A stretch of 64,000 nucleotides of DNA from Pseudomonas helleri (lineage in GTDB: Bacteria; Pseudomonadota; Gammaproteobacteria; Pseudomonadales; Pseudomonadaceae): the NCBI RefSeq assembly GCF_001043025.1, contig NZ_JYLD01000005.1:310001-374000 (forward strand). The letters run 5' to 3'. The position numbers were made by a program, and so were the translations under genes. Every line of letters begins with the position of its first letter. Within the stretch, counting starts at the first letter, position 1. Below the pieces are notes generated by a model. It was given only the letters and a program-made list of their open reading frames with translations. It was not told where the DNA came from and did no database searches. Shown here in pieces: positions 54,796 through 63,083 of this stretch.

Positions 54796-56031
54796 TCAAT
54801 GAGTCCGGGTTTTAAAATATAAAACTACTAGAAAGCCTAAAAGAATAAGGCTTTCGCTTATAAGTATGGAGTACGCAGCGCCCATAGCGCCATAATTAAG
54901 CGACAAAACATAACTAACTGGAATGCTCAACAATCCTGCCGTCAACATTATGTTTCTTCTAGCGCGCGTTATACCTATATTTAACATCACTAGAAGACCT
55001 ATAGGGTATGCGATGTTTCCAAATAAGTATGCTGAAAATAAAACTATTAGAATTTTGCCGGATTCAGAAAAATCTTTTGGAAAGATCAGTGACACAATAT
55101 TATCTGAAAAAAACAAAAGAAATATCAATGTTATTGTAGTTATTGTGATATTGAAAGCCAGCGTTTTTTTTATGAGCTTTTTTGAAGTTTCAGTTGAGTC
55201 ATTAAAAGAGGCTGATACTCGGGGGTATATTACATTTGTTAGTTGTGAGGATGGCATGTTTAACGCTGTTTTGATTTTGTCGGCCGCATTGTAGATTGCT
55301 ACTTGTCCCATTCCTGAGATGGACCCTAGTATTATTGTGTTTATATTGGTAAATAGACTTACAGATAAGGCTGATATAAATATATCCCATCCATCTTTTG
55401 TCTGCTCTATCATGTTTTTAATTGTAGGGCGCCACCATTTTATTTTCTCTAGTTTAAATACTGCAAAAATGGATATGAATCCAACGAGTAGAGTGCTAGA
55501 GGAGTTTATGAGCGCTGCAATCCAAGTGTCTTCAGGTGTTGATACGAATATAAAGATTGCTGGTATCGTAAGAAGTTTTGCAATTATTCCTGCAGTTGCG
55601 ACTAAGCCAAATTTCTCTACACCCTGCAAATACCAGTTTACTGTTATTACATTTCCCAGAACCATGAGCCATGTTATGAATAGTATATGGCTTAGACCTC
55701 TGACAGTATCAATTGAAGCTGTTGCAATTATCAGGAAAAAAAGTGTTGTGACAGCTATAGATATTTTTGCCCCCAAAGTGCCCCAAAAAACCTGTGCTGT
55801 TTTATATTCATCATCTTTATGAAGTGATATTTTTCTTGTGGCGCTTAAGTTGAATCCCCAATCTGTTATAACCGTTAGTAAAGCAATTAATGCAATGCAA
55901 TAGCTTAGCGCCCCAAAATTATCTTGACCTAATGTTTTTGTTAGGTAGGGTAATGTTGCTAAAGGAGCTATGTAATTGACACTTTGAAGCGCAACCATGG
56001 AAAGAAAATTTCGATATATTCTTAAGTCCAT
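54796..56031 (-). CDS. Wzx-like polysaccharide flippase
   Basis: A 411-residue protein with about 12 membrane spans and the polysaccharide-synthesis flippase N-terminus (YIAPLATLPYLTKTLGQDNFGALSYCIALIALL), plus WYLQGVEKFG. It moves lipid-linked repeat units across the inner membrane for polymerisation by the Wzy protein. Codon use is AT-rich, as in the rest of 49-58 kb. Confidence 0.9.
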   Translation of the reverse strand: MDLRIYRNFLSMVALQSVNYIAPLATLPYLTKTLGQDNFGALSYCIALIALLTVITDWGFNLSATRKISLHKDDEYKTAQVFWGTLGAKISIAVTTLFFLIIATASIDTVRGLSHILFITWLMVLGNVITVNWYLQGVEKFGLVATAGIIAKLLTIPAIFIFVSTPEDTWIAALINSSSTLLVGFISIFAVFKLEKIKWWRPTIKNMIEQTKDGWDIFISALSVSLFTNINTIILGSISGMGQVAIYNAADKIKTALNMPSSQLTNVIYPRVSASFNDSTETSKKLIKKTLAFNITITTITLIFLLFFSDNIVSLIFPKDFSESGKILIVLFSAYLFGNIAYPIGLLVMLNIGITRARRNIMLTAGLLSIPVSYVLSLNYGAMGAAYSILISESLILLGFLVVLYFKTRTH

Positions 56032-56196
56032 AATTAAATAGCCTTTATACGATGGGACTTATAAATATATGTGCGCTGAACATGCTTGCTCTATTTGAGT
56101 TTTAATATGAGCGATGTGCTTTTAGGTGTGCACATTTTTTAGTCTGAGAAAGCATGTTCAGGTTTGATTCTTTGGTTTGAGTATTAAAATTATTTA

Positions 56197-57474
56197 TTAG
56201 CTTTGTGTATTTTTATTTATTCCTCGAGTGTCAATAACATGATTTTTCTTGCTGATGCGAATTTGACTTTCTTTAAACTCTCTGTGGTCAACCAAGAGAA
56301 CAATCAAATCAGACTCTGCTAGCGCAGTATCGATGTCTACCAAATTTATATTTTGAGAAAGTTTATCAGGCAGTGTTTCTATATTTGGCTCTACTGCCAG
56401 AACGGTTCCTGGATGTTCAGATGCAATTTTTTGTGTGATCGCTACAGCTGGACTCTCTCGCAAATCATCAATATCTGCTTTGAAAGCTAATCCAAAACAT
56501 GCAATTGTTACTTCTTTTGATGTTTTATCTGGATTAGATTGTAGAAAATTAGCAACAGCTAACTTAACTTTATCTATTACCCACTGCGGTTTACTGTCAT
56601 TGACTTCACGAGCAGTGCGGATTAAACGTGCCTGTTCAGGTGTTTTGCTGACAATAAACCAAGGATCGACAGCAATGCAGTGGCCGCCAACACCTGGTCC
56701 TGGCTGCAAAATGTTAACTCGTGGGTGACGGTTGGCCAGACTGATCAACTCCCAGACGTTGATATCCAACTCGTTACAGATCATTGACAATTCGTTCGCA
56801 AAAGCGATGCCCACGTCCCTGGAGCTGTTTTCTGTAAGTTTGCACATTTCAGCAGTGCGTGCATTGGTGACAATACATTCTCCCTGTACAAATATTTTGT
56901 ATAGGGAGATGGCTAGTTCGGAACATTTTGGAGTCATGCCACCGATAACGCGGTCATTTTGGACTAGCTCACGTAGTACATGGCCAGGCAATACACGTTC
57001 AGGGCAGTGAGCAATACGGATATCAGAATCTTCACCATGAGTTTGCGGGAAGGTTAAATCCGGTCGCGCCTCAGCCAACCAAGCAGACATTTGTTCCGTA
57101 GCGCCGACAGGAGAAGTTGACTCCAATATAACTAGGTCGCCTTTTTTCAAAACTGGTGCAATGTTTTTGCTTGCGGTTTCAATATAGGTTAGGTCGGGCT
57201 CATGATCATTTTTGAACGGTGTTGGCACAGCAATCAGAAACGCATCAGCGGGTTCTGGTTTGGTTGTTGCACGCAAAAAACCTTCGGTAACTGCGGCATG
57301 TACAACCATGTCTAAATCAGGTTCGACAATATGAATTTGACCGCGATTTATAATATCTACTGCTTTTTGGTTGACATCAACACCAATAACTTTCTTTTTA
57401 CGGGATGCAAATACTGCAGCAGTAGGCAGACCAATATAACCTAAGCCTATTACGGATATTGTGGTGAAAGGCAT
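56197..57474 (-). CDS. wecC: UDP-N-acetyl-D-mannosamine dehydrogenase
   Basis: A 425-residue enzyme that oxidises UDP-ManNAc to UDP-ManNAcA. It has the NAD motif VIGLGYIGLPTAAVFA, the family stretch STSPVGATEQM, the catalytic cysteine region AFGLAFKADIDDLRESP-like ACFGLAFKADIDDLRESPA, and PGPGVGGHCIAVDP. AAGGAAG seven bases before the ATG supports the start. It is coupled with wecB upstream; together they supply ManNAcA to the WecG/TagA-type transferase at the operon end. Confidence 0.94.
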   Translation of the reverse strand: MPFTTISVIGLGYIGLPTAAVFASRKKKVIGVDVNQKAVDIINRGQIHIVEPDLDMVVHAAVTEGFLRATTKPEPADAFLIAVPTPFKNDHEPDLTYIETASKNIAPVLKKGDLVILESTSPVGATEQMSAWLAEARPDLTFPQTHGEDSDIRIAHCPERVLPGHVLRELVQNDRVIGGMTPKCSELAISLYKIFVQGECIVTNARTAEMCKLTENSSRDVGIAFANELSMICNELDINVWELISLANRHPRVNILQPGPGVGGHCIAVDPWFIVSKTPEQARLIRTAREVNDSKPQWVIDKVKLAVANFLQSNPDKTSKEVTIACFGLAFKADIDDLRESPAVAITQKIASEHPGTVLAVEPNIETLPDKLSQNINLVDIDTALAESDLIVLLVDHREFKESQIRISKKNHVIDTRGINKNTQS

Positions 57475-57542
57475 ATGACTTCCTTGACAGAAAATATGTT
57501 ACTTAAATTTTAGATAGAGTGCATATCAATAAAAATACTGCT

Positions 57543-58682
57543 CTATTTCAGATAGTTCTCGAGCAGCGCTTCAAGAATGCGTTTGCAAGCATTACCGTCA
57601 CCATAGGGATTATGGGCATAGCTCATAGTCTGATAAGCGTCTTTGTCCTTTAGCAATCGGTTCAATTCCCGGACTATATCGACTGTATTCGTTCCTACCA
57701 GTTTAACTGTACCTGCAGATACTGCTTCTGGACGCTCTGTTGTTTCACGCATAACTAGTACCGGTTTCCCCAACGATGGAGCCTCTTCTTGAATGCCACC
57801 AGAGTCAGTCAAGATAATATGAGATCGGCTCATCATGTGAACGAAGGGAAGATAATCAAGTGGTGCGATTAGGTGGATATTACTAATTCCATTTAGCAGA
57901 CGATTTACAGGCTCCCGAACATTTGGGTTGAGATGTACAGGGTAAACGATATCAACCTCGGGGTGCTGTTGCGCAACTTCTATCAATGCATAGCATATGC
58001 GCTCGAAACCATCTCCAAAGCTTTCACGACGGTGGCCGGTTACTAGAATAAGCTTACGTGTAGGATCCAGAAATTCAGCAGGCTTTGCCGCTTGAGCCAG
58101 TAGTTCTGAGTCTTCATCTAGACGTTTGACGACATCCAGAAGGGCATCGATTACGGTATTGCCCGTTACAATGATGCTATCAGGGTTGATGCCTTCGCGG
58201 AGCAGGTTAATCTGCGAAGTATCTGTGGGTGCGAAATTTAATTTGGCCAGTGCACCAGTCAACTTCCGATTGCCTTCTTCGGGCCAAGGCGAATACAGGT
58301 TGCCCGTGCGTAAGCCTGCCTCAACATGACCAACTGGTATTTGCTGGTAGTAAGCTGCCAGGCTGGCGGCCAATGTAGTTGCGGTATCACCGTGAACTAA
58401 TACGATGTCGGGCTTAAACTCACTGAGTACGCTTTTCAAGCCTTGCAAGATTGCTGTGGTTACATCTGTCAGGTCCTGACCAGGCTTCATAATATTCAGA
58501 TCAAAATCTGGAGTTATGTTGAACAAGCCCAGTACTTGATCAAGCATTTCACGATGCTGGCCAGTGACGCAAACTTTTGCTTCAAATCGTTCGTCTGCCG
58601 CCAAAGCAAGTACCAGCGGTGCCATTTTGATAGCTTCTGGTCGCGTGCCAAAAACACACAGGGTTTTCATAGAACGCTTCAT
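57543..58682 (-). CDS. wecB: UDP-N-acetylglucosamine 2-epimerase (non-hydrolysing)
   Basis: A 379-residue enzyme converting UDP-GlcNAc to UDP-ManNAc. It has [14 protein letters not shown] at the N-terminus, [51 protein letters not shown] and [17 protein letters not shown]. Either the ATG at 58682 or the one at 58670 (MKTLCVFG, preceded by GAAG) may be used. It is the first gene after the ops/JUMPStart element and therefore leads the long polysaccharide operon. Confidence 0.94.
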   Translation of the reverse strand: MKRSMKTLCVFGTRPEAIKMAPLVLALAADERFEAKVCVTGQHREMLDQVLGLFNITPDFDLNIMKPGQDLTDVTTAILQGLKSVLSEFKPDIVLVHGDTATTLAASLAAYYQQIPVGHVEAGLRTGNLYSPWPEEGNRKLTGALAKLNFAPTDTSQINLLREGINPDSIIVTGNTVIDALLDVVKRLDEDSELLAQAAKPAEFLDPTRKLILVTGHRRESFGDGFERICYALIEVAQQHPEVDIVYPVHLNPNVREPVNRLLNGISNIHLIAPLDYLPFVHMMSRSHIILTDSGGIQEEAPSLGKPVLVMRETTERPEAVSAGTVKLVGTNTVDIVRELNRLLKDKDAYQTMSYAHNPYGDGNACKRILEALLENYLK

Positions 58683-58810
58683 GTTGTACTCGTTTGTTGA
58701 AGGTTTGAAATCGTTAATAACTACTATGTACTCAGTTGAGTTTTAAATATGAAAATTTTTGTGATTACTGCATAGATCTGATTGTTATTTCTTTTTTTAG
58801 TATTGATTAG

Positions 58811-58845
58811 ACATGCTACCGCCCCAGGATTAGTAGCTGCTCCCT
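58811..58845 (-). promoter_or_regulatory. JUMPStart / ops element (RfaH recruitment) upstream of wecB
   Basis: On the minus strand the sequence reads CAGCTACTAATCCTGGGGCG then GTAGCATGT. GGCGGTAGC (58823-58815) matches the ops core GGCGGTAGCGT, and the preceding CAGCTA...CCTGGG matches the JUMPStart layout. It lies about 130 bases before wecB, in the leader of the 9-gene unit 58682-49030. Confidence 0.75.
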
Positions 58846-58893
58846 GAAAGCGGATTTACTTAGATCTGTTGTCTAGTCTGAAAATAATTAACT

Positions 58894-58923
58894 AAAAAAG
58901 CGCCCTTAATTTTCAAGGCGCTT
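58894..58923 (-). terminator. Terminator downstream of wzc
   Basis: On the minus strand AAGCGCCTTG-AAAATT-AAGGGCGCTT forms a hairpin with one bulge followed by TTTTT. It begins 26 bases after the wzc stop and precedes the ops element, separating wzb-wzc from the wecB operon. Confidence 0.8.
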
Positions 58924-58948
58924 GAGTATTATTTAAGCAGTAATATTG

Positions 58949-61177
58949 TTATGCTTTGTCGGATTTGTATTCATAGTTGTAATAGCCATATGCCCCATAA
59001 CCATATTTAGCAGAAGCACGTTTTTCAACGCCATTGAAAATCGCTCCTTTAAGATCTATCCCATTTTGGGCGAAGCGTCGCATGGTCAGTTCAACTTCAC
59101 GTGCCGGATTCAGCTCAAATCGGGTGACAATCAAGTTGGTGCCCGATTGGCGCCCAACAATCGCTGCATCGGTCACGGCTAGGAATGGTGGGGTGTCGAG
59201 GATGACCATGTCATATTGGGAGCTAATTTCATCAAGGAACTCACTGAAATTTTTGTGCATCAGCAGTTCAGAAGGGTTTGGCGGAACTTGACCACGACCA
59301 ATTACAAAAAGATTTTCTACTTCTGTGCTGTGAGTTGCTGTACTTAGATCGCAGCGTTTGGCCAGTACATCTGATAAGCCATTTTCCACCGGGATATCAA
59401 ACATTTTGTGGATGTAGCCTTTACGCATGTCTACATCGACAAGCAGCACACGCTGGCCCGATTGCGCTATAACTGCGGCCAGGTTTGAGGATACAAAAGA
59501 TTTACCTACCTTGGGGCTCGGACCAGAGATCATTAGCCGGTTGTTGTCAGCTTCCAGCATGGCGAAGTGCAAGCTTGTACGCAGGCTGCGTAGTGCTTCA
59601 ACCGCCAAATCGGTAGGATGGCTGCTCGCAAGTAGTGGTGTCACGCGAGTACCGCGCCCACCACTACTTTTATCATCCTCAACTTTTTGCAGTGAGCTGA
59701 ATGGAATCGAGGCATATACTGGCAGACCAAGTTTCTCGATATCATCCGGGTTTTGTACGCCGCGGTTAAGTGCTTTACGAAACAGCACATAGCCGATAGC
59801 CAAAATAGCACCTAAAAAGGTTGCAATAAGTACGATCAGTGCTTTTTTAGGTTTAACCGGACTTAGCAGATCTACGTCGGCAGTATCTATCAGACGTACG
59901 TTCCCTACAGCACCTGCACGCATCACATCCAGCTCTTGAGATTTGTTAAGTAACTGAGTGTAAATCTCGGTGCTGACCTTCAGGTCGCGAGTCAGACTTA
60001 GTACCTCTTGCTGTGTAGTAGGTAAACCTTCAACCTGCTTAGCTAAGCGACTTTGTTTTGCGGTGAGTTCTGCAAGTTGTCCCATCAACGCGCGATAAGC
60101 TGGGTGTTGAGGGGTGAATTTCCGGTCCATTTCTGCTTTTTGTAATTTAAGTGCAGAGATACTTGTGTCCAGCGCCACAATTTGATCGAGAATAGCTTTT
60201 GCTTCTAGGCTGATATCAATGGATTTGCTACGTATCTGGAAGGCATTCAGAGCGTTTTCAGCCTTTTCCAAGTCTTTGCGTACTTGTGGCAGTTGATCTT
60301 TCAAAAAACCAAGACTTTGTGCTGCTTCGGCAGAAGTGCGCTCTACGTTTTGCAGTACATACAAACGTGCGATTTCATTCAGCGTAAGAATTGCCTTGGC
60401 AGGATCCTGATCCTCAAGTGCAAGGGCTATCATTCCTGAGTCTTTCCCGCGCTCAGCAACATCCAGTGCTTTTTGGTAGTCTGCGATAGTGTTAAAACGC
60501 GGGTTACGAATAATAGTAAATTTAGTTCCAGGATTGGCGTGTAAAGTTTCTACTTGAAGTTTGACACCATTCTCATTTATATCCTTGCCGGCATTGCCTT
60601 TGATCAAAAGATTATCTTCATCATCGATAAGGCTAAATGCGCCAGAATCGCCACTAATAAGTGTCAGGCTTTTTCCCAGTAGTTCTCGTGGTACTTCGAG
60701 TTGTGCAAGCTTGAGCTCTTCCCCGCCCCATCCATAGCTATTCAAGCCCAGAAGTGGGCTTGCAATTTCCCCATCTATCTCTGGTTTAAAGCGACGAGCG
60801 ATAAACTCCCCAATTAGCGGGAATCGGTTGGGCCGAACATCAATATCCAATTGCAAATTATCAACGGTGGCCCCGATATTTTTACGGGACTTAATCAATT
60901 CAATTTCTGTAGTCGATGGCGACTCTTTACCCAGCAAGCTGCTGACATCAGAAAACCCCAGCGGGTCATTCTTCTTCGGCTCAACCTGAATCAACGCATT
61001 CGCCTGGTACACCGGAGTGGCCAGGAGCGCATACGCCACGCCCGCAGCCATAAATGCGCCGGTCACGCCTGCGATCAACCATTTGTGATCGATCAGCGTA
61101 CCCAGCAACCCCATAAGGTCGATTTCGTCGTTATCGTCTTCGTGTTCATGGGACTTTGTCACGGGAGCTTGCTGCAT
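58949..61177 (-). CDS. wzc: Wzc-like polysaccharide co-polymerase and tyrosine kinase
   Basis: A 742-residue inner-membrane BY-kinase from the ATG at 61177 (a longer frame to 61240 would overlap wzb). The Wzz domain with spans near residues 35-55 and 440-460 brackets a periplasmic coiled coil. The cytosolic kinase has Walker A GPSPKVGKS near 545, Walker A' VLLVDVDMRKG and Walker B MVILDTPPF. The C-terminus ends in a tyrosine cluster (KYGYGAYGYYNYEYKSDKA) for autophosphorylation. It controls chain length and export together with the OPX protein at 47066, and is dephosphorylated by the adjacent Wzb. Confidence 0.94.
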   Translation of the reverse strand: MQQAPVTKSHEHEDDNDEIDLMGLLGTLIDHKWLIAGVTGAFMAAGVAYALLATPVYQANALIQVEPKKNDPLGFSDVSSLLGKESPSTTEIELIKSRKNIGATVDNLQLDIDVRPNRFPLIGEFIARRFKPEIDGEIASPLLGLNSYGWGGEELKLAQLEVPRELLGKSLTLISGDSGAFSLIDDEDNLLIKGNAGKDINENGVKLQVETLHANPGTKFTIIRNPRFNTIADYQKALDVAERGKDSGMIALALEDQDPAKAILTLNEIARLYVLQNVERTSAEAAQSLGFLKDQLPQVRKDLEKAENALNAFQIRSKSIDISLEAKAILDQIVALDTSISALKLQKAEMDRKFTPQHPAYRALMGQLAELTAKQSRLAKQVEGLPTTQQEVLSLTRDLKVSTEIYTQLLNKSQELDVMRAGAVGNVRLIDTADVDLLSPVKPKKALIVLIATFLGAILAIGYVLFRKALNRGVQNPDDIEKLGLPVYASIPFSSLQKVEDDKSSGGRGTRVTPLLASSHPTDLAVEALRSLRTSLHFAMLEADNNRLMISGPSPKVGKSFVSSNLAAVIAQSGQRVLLVDVDMRKGYIHKMFDIPVENGLSDVLAKRCDLSTATHSTEVENLFVIGRGQVPPNPSELLMHKNFSEFLDEISSQYDMVILDTPPFLAVTDAAIVGRQSGTNLIVTRFELNPAREVELTMRRFAQNGIDLKGAIFNGVEKRASAKYGYGAYGYYNYEYKSDKA

Positions 61178-61215
61178 AATTCGATTCTTTTTCTTCACAG
61201 TATTCGAGAATTTGC

Positions 61216-61656
61216 TCAGCGCTTGAGGCGCTGTGCCCATGCGTTTACAGCTTCTTCAATCAGCGCGTACGCATGGTCGAAGGCGGCTTTCCCCTGGCGA
61301 TAGGGGTCGTCGATTTCACGGTTGTTTTGCCATTTACCCAACAACAACACTTTGCCGCGTGCTTCCGGTGCGATTTTCAGTACACCGTCTATATGTTTCT
61401 TCTCCATGACAAGGATGAGATCCGAGTCATTTATCAGAGAAGAGTTCAATTGGGTACCGCTGTGGTCGCCCAGGACATGACCTTTGCTCTCAAGGACAGC
61501 ACGAGCGTTTTTTTCGATGGCGTGGTTTTTCAGGGCGCCCAAGCCCGCAGAGCTCACGGCGATGCCGGAGGGGGCGAGGGCAACCCGCAGCATATGTTCT
61601 GCGGTAGGACTGCGACAGATGTTGCCGACGCAGACAATCAAGATTCGTTTAAACAA
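61216..61656 (-). CDS. wzb: Wzb-like low-molecular-weight protein-tyrosine phosphatase
   Basis: A 146-residue LMW-PTP. The active-site P-loop CVGNICRSPTAE begins at Cys9, and the general acid is in the DDPYRQG motif near residue 117. It starts with TTG at 61656, supported by AAGGAAG seven bases upstream and by family alignment of the N-terminus MFKRILIVCVGN; no ATG would give this end. It reverses Wzc autophosphorylation. It is first in the two-gene wzb-wzc unit. Confidence 0.93.
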   Translation of the reverse strand: MFKRILIVCVGNICRSPTAEHMLRVALAPSGIAVSSAGLGALKNHAIEKNARAVLESKGHVLGDHSGTQLNSSLINDSDLILVMEKKHIDGVLKIAPEARGKVLLLGKWQNNREIDDPYRQGKAAFDHAYALIEEAVNAWAQRLKR

Positions 61657-62654
61657 GGCAGCTTCCTTTGTGCCAAATATGCTCAGCCGGCGAGAGCATT
61701 CAACTAATCGTCACGACCACCATGCCCGCGTTTGGGCAATGGTTGTACCTGTCTATAAAAGCCTATGTGCAGCAATTGCTAAGTGGACATGGCCTTCACA
61801 AGGCAACAGTTCCCTCTGTTTTAATTACAGATAAGGCCGGTGTGAAGTTGGAGGTGCCGAAAATTTTAACGGCGAAGGGTCTCTCAGATCAACCTTTATG
61901 TACAAGATGTAACGTAGGGGGCTATATATAGCCTTTTTCAACGATTTTAGTTTGACAAAAAATAACATTTTAGGGCCTTTTTTCTCGGTCAAATCAACCC
62001 CTTAGGCGCTGTTGCGTTGCGCTGGCAAGCAGGCCTAAGGGGCAGTTTTCAGGGTGCAGATGAGTATTTATGCGGCTTCCAGGGCACGTTGTGCGGGTTG
62101 GGGTTTGCGCTCACCCACTTGGGTGTGCTTTCGCGGGTGCCCATCCTTTTAGATGGCAACCTGTGCCCGGTTCTGGTGCAAGGTGGTGCCCGCTCATCGC
62201 CCTGGCTGCACGGGTGCCGGTGGCAGGGTGCACGGGCAATTTTGCGGTAGAACTGTTTAGTTATATCTGGCGCTAACTGCCGCTTGGCTCTTCAGAAGTT
62301 GCATGACTATTCACCTAAACTTAGTGGTAGTGGCACGGTGATATTGATGTTGATATCAAAACATCAAATTAAGCGATAAGCGGTAAATAGCCATGTATTA
62401 CGCGCTTTTGTCACTGAGTTTGACAGTACTTATGCGCCCTAAATGTGTAGGGCGAATCTGAAATTCGCTTCAAGTTAGTGCAATTGCTCCAGATATCGCA
62501 CAGCGATAAAGCAGAGCATTTAGGCCGGGCATGCGTTTTTGGCAATTTCGGATGCGGCTGGCTCCACCTGTCGAAATTTCTGACATAAAAATTGACCGGG
62601 CTCTTACGCCACAGTCTACTGTATGCATGTACAGTTTATGGAAAGGCGCGTGTC
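61657..62654. other. About 1 kb gap between wzb and umuD
   Basis: The gap should hold the wzb promoter and, at its right end, the umuD promoter with LexA box. Frames at 61668-61931 and 62017-62250 have no ribosome site or family resemblance. Two palindromes were seen: GGCTATATATAGCC followed by five Ts (61920-61938) and TTGATGTT-N8-AACATCAA (62344-62367). No gene is supported; an older coding stretch may have decayed here. Confidence 0.5.
62592..62634 (+). promoter_or_regulatory. SOS promoter with LexA box for umuDC
   Basis: CTGT-ATGCATGT-ACAG (62619-62634) matches the LexA consensus CTGT-N8-ACAG exactly. A -35 TTGACC (62592-62597) and a -10 TCTACT (62615-62620) place the box over the promoter, 20 bases before the umuD ATG. 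Confidence 0.88.
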
Positions 62655-63083
62655 ATGGGTTTCTCTCTCTTGGGTCCTCTTGCTGAAGGCAGCGTTCGCT
62701 TGCCGCTGTGTACGTTCAAGATCCCGGCGGGGTTTCCGTCGCCTGCGACGGACCATATGGAGCAGCCCATCTCGCTGGATGAGGTGCTAAGCCTGCGTGC
62801 CCCGCATGTGTATCTGGTGACGATTGATGGCGACAGCATGCAGGGGGTGGGGATTTTTTCGGGTGACCTTGCGGTGGTTGATCGTTCTATTGAGGCGGCA
62901 GACGGGGATGTGGTGGTGGCTCTGCTTAATAACGAGCCGATCTGTAAGCGGCTGTGTATTCGTGGCAAGCGCGTGGTGCTTTGCTCCGAGAACCCCAAGT
63001 ACCCCGACCACCATGTGCTGGAGGGCGATGACTTGTCTATTTGGGGCGTGATTACGTATAGCGTGCGCAGCCATGGCCATTAA
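62655..63083 (+). CDS. umuD: UmuD-like SOS translesion synthesis protein
   Basis: A 142-residue S24-family protein that is cut by RecA-stimulated self-cleavage and then joins UmuC as DNA polymerase V. The cleavage site is Ala25-Gly26 (IPAGFPSPA), the catalytic Ser is in GDSMQGVG, and the Lys is in EPICKRL. The ATG at 62655 has GGAAAGG eight bases upstream. A LexA box lies just upstream, and umuC overlaps its last codons by 11 bases. Confidence 0.93.
   Translation: MGFSLLGPLAEGSVRLPLCTFKIPAGFPSPATDHMEQPISLDEVLSLRAPHVYLVTIDGDSMQGVGIFSGDLAVVDRSIEAADGDVVVALLNNEPICKRLCIRGKRVVLCSENPKYPDHHVLEGDDLSIWGVITYSVRSHGH

Noticed and set aside
61920..61938. GGCTATATATAGCC plus five Ts as a terminator
   Set aside because: The stem is AT-rich and short and no plus-strand gene precedes it; kept only as a noted palindrome.
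61668..62250. Two plus-strand frames (61668-61931 and 62017-62250) in the gap before umuD
   Set aside because: They have no Shine-Dalgarno, no hydrophobic or domain pattern and no recognisable family.
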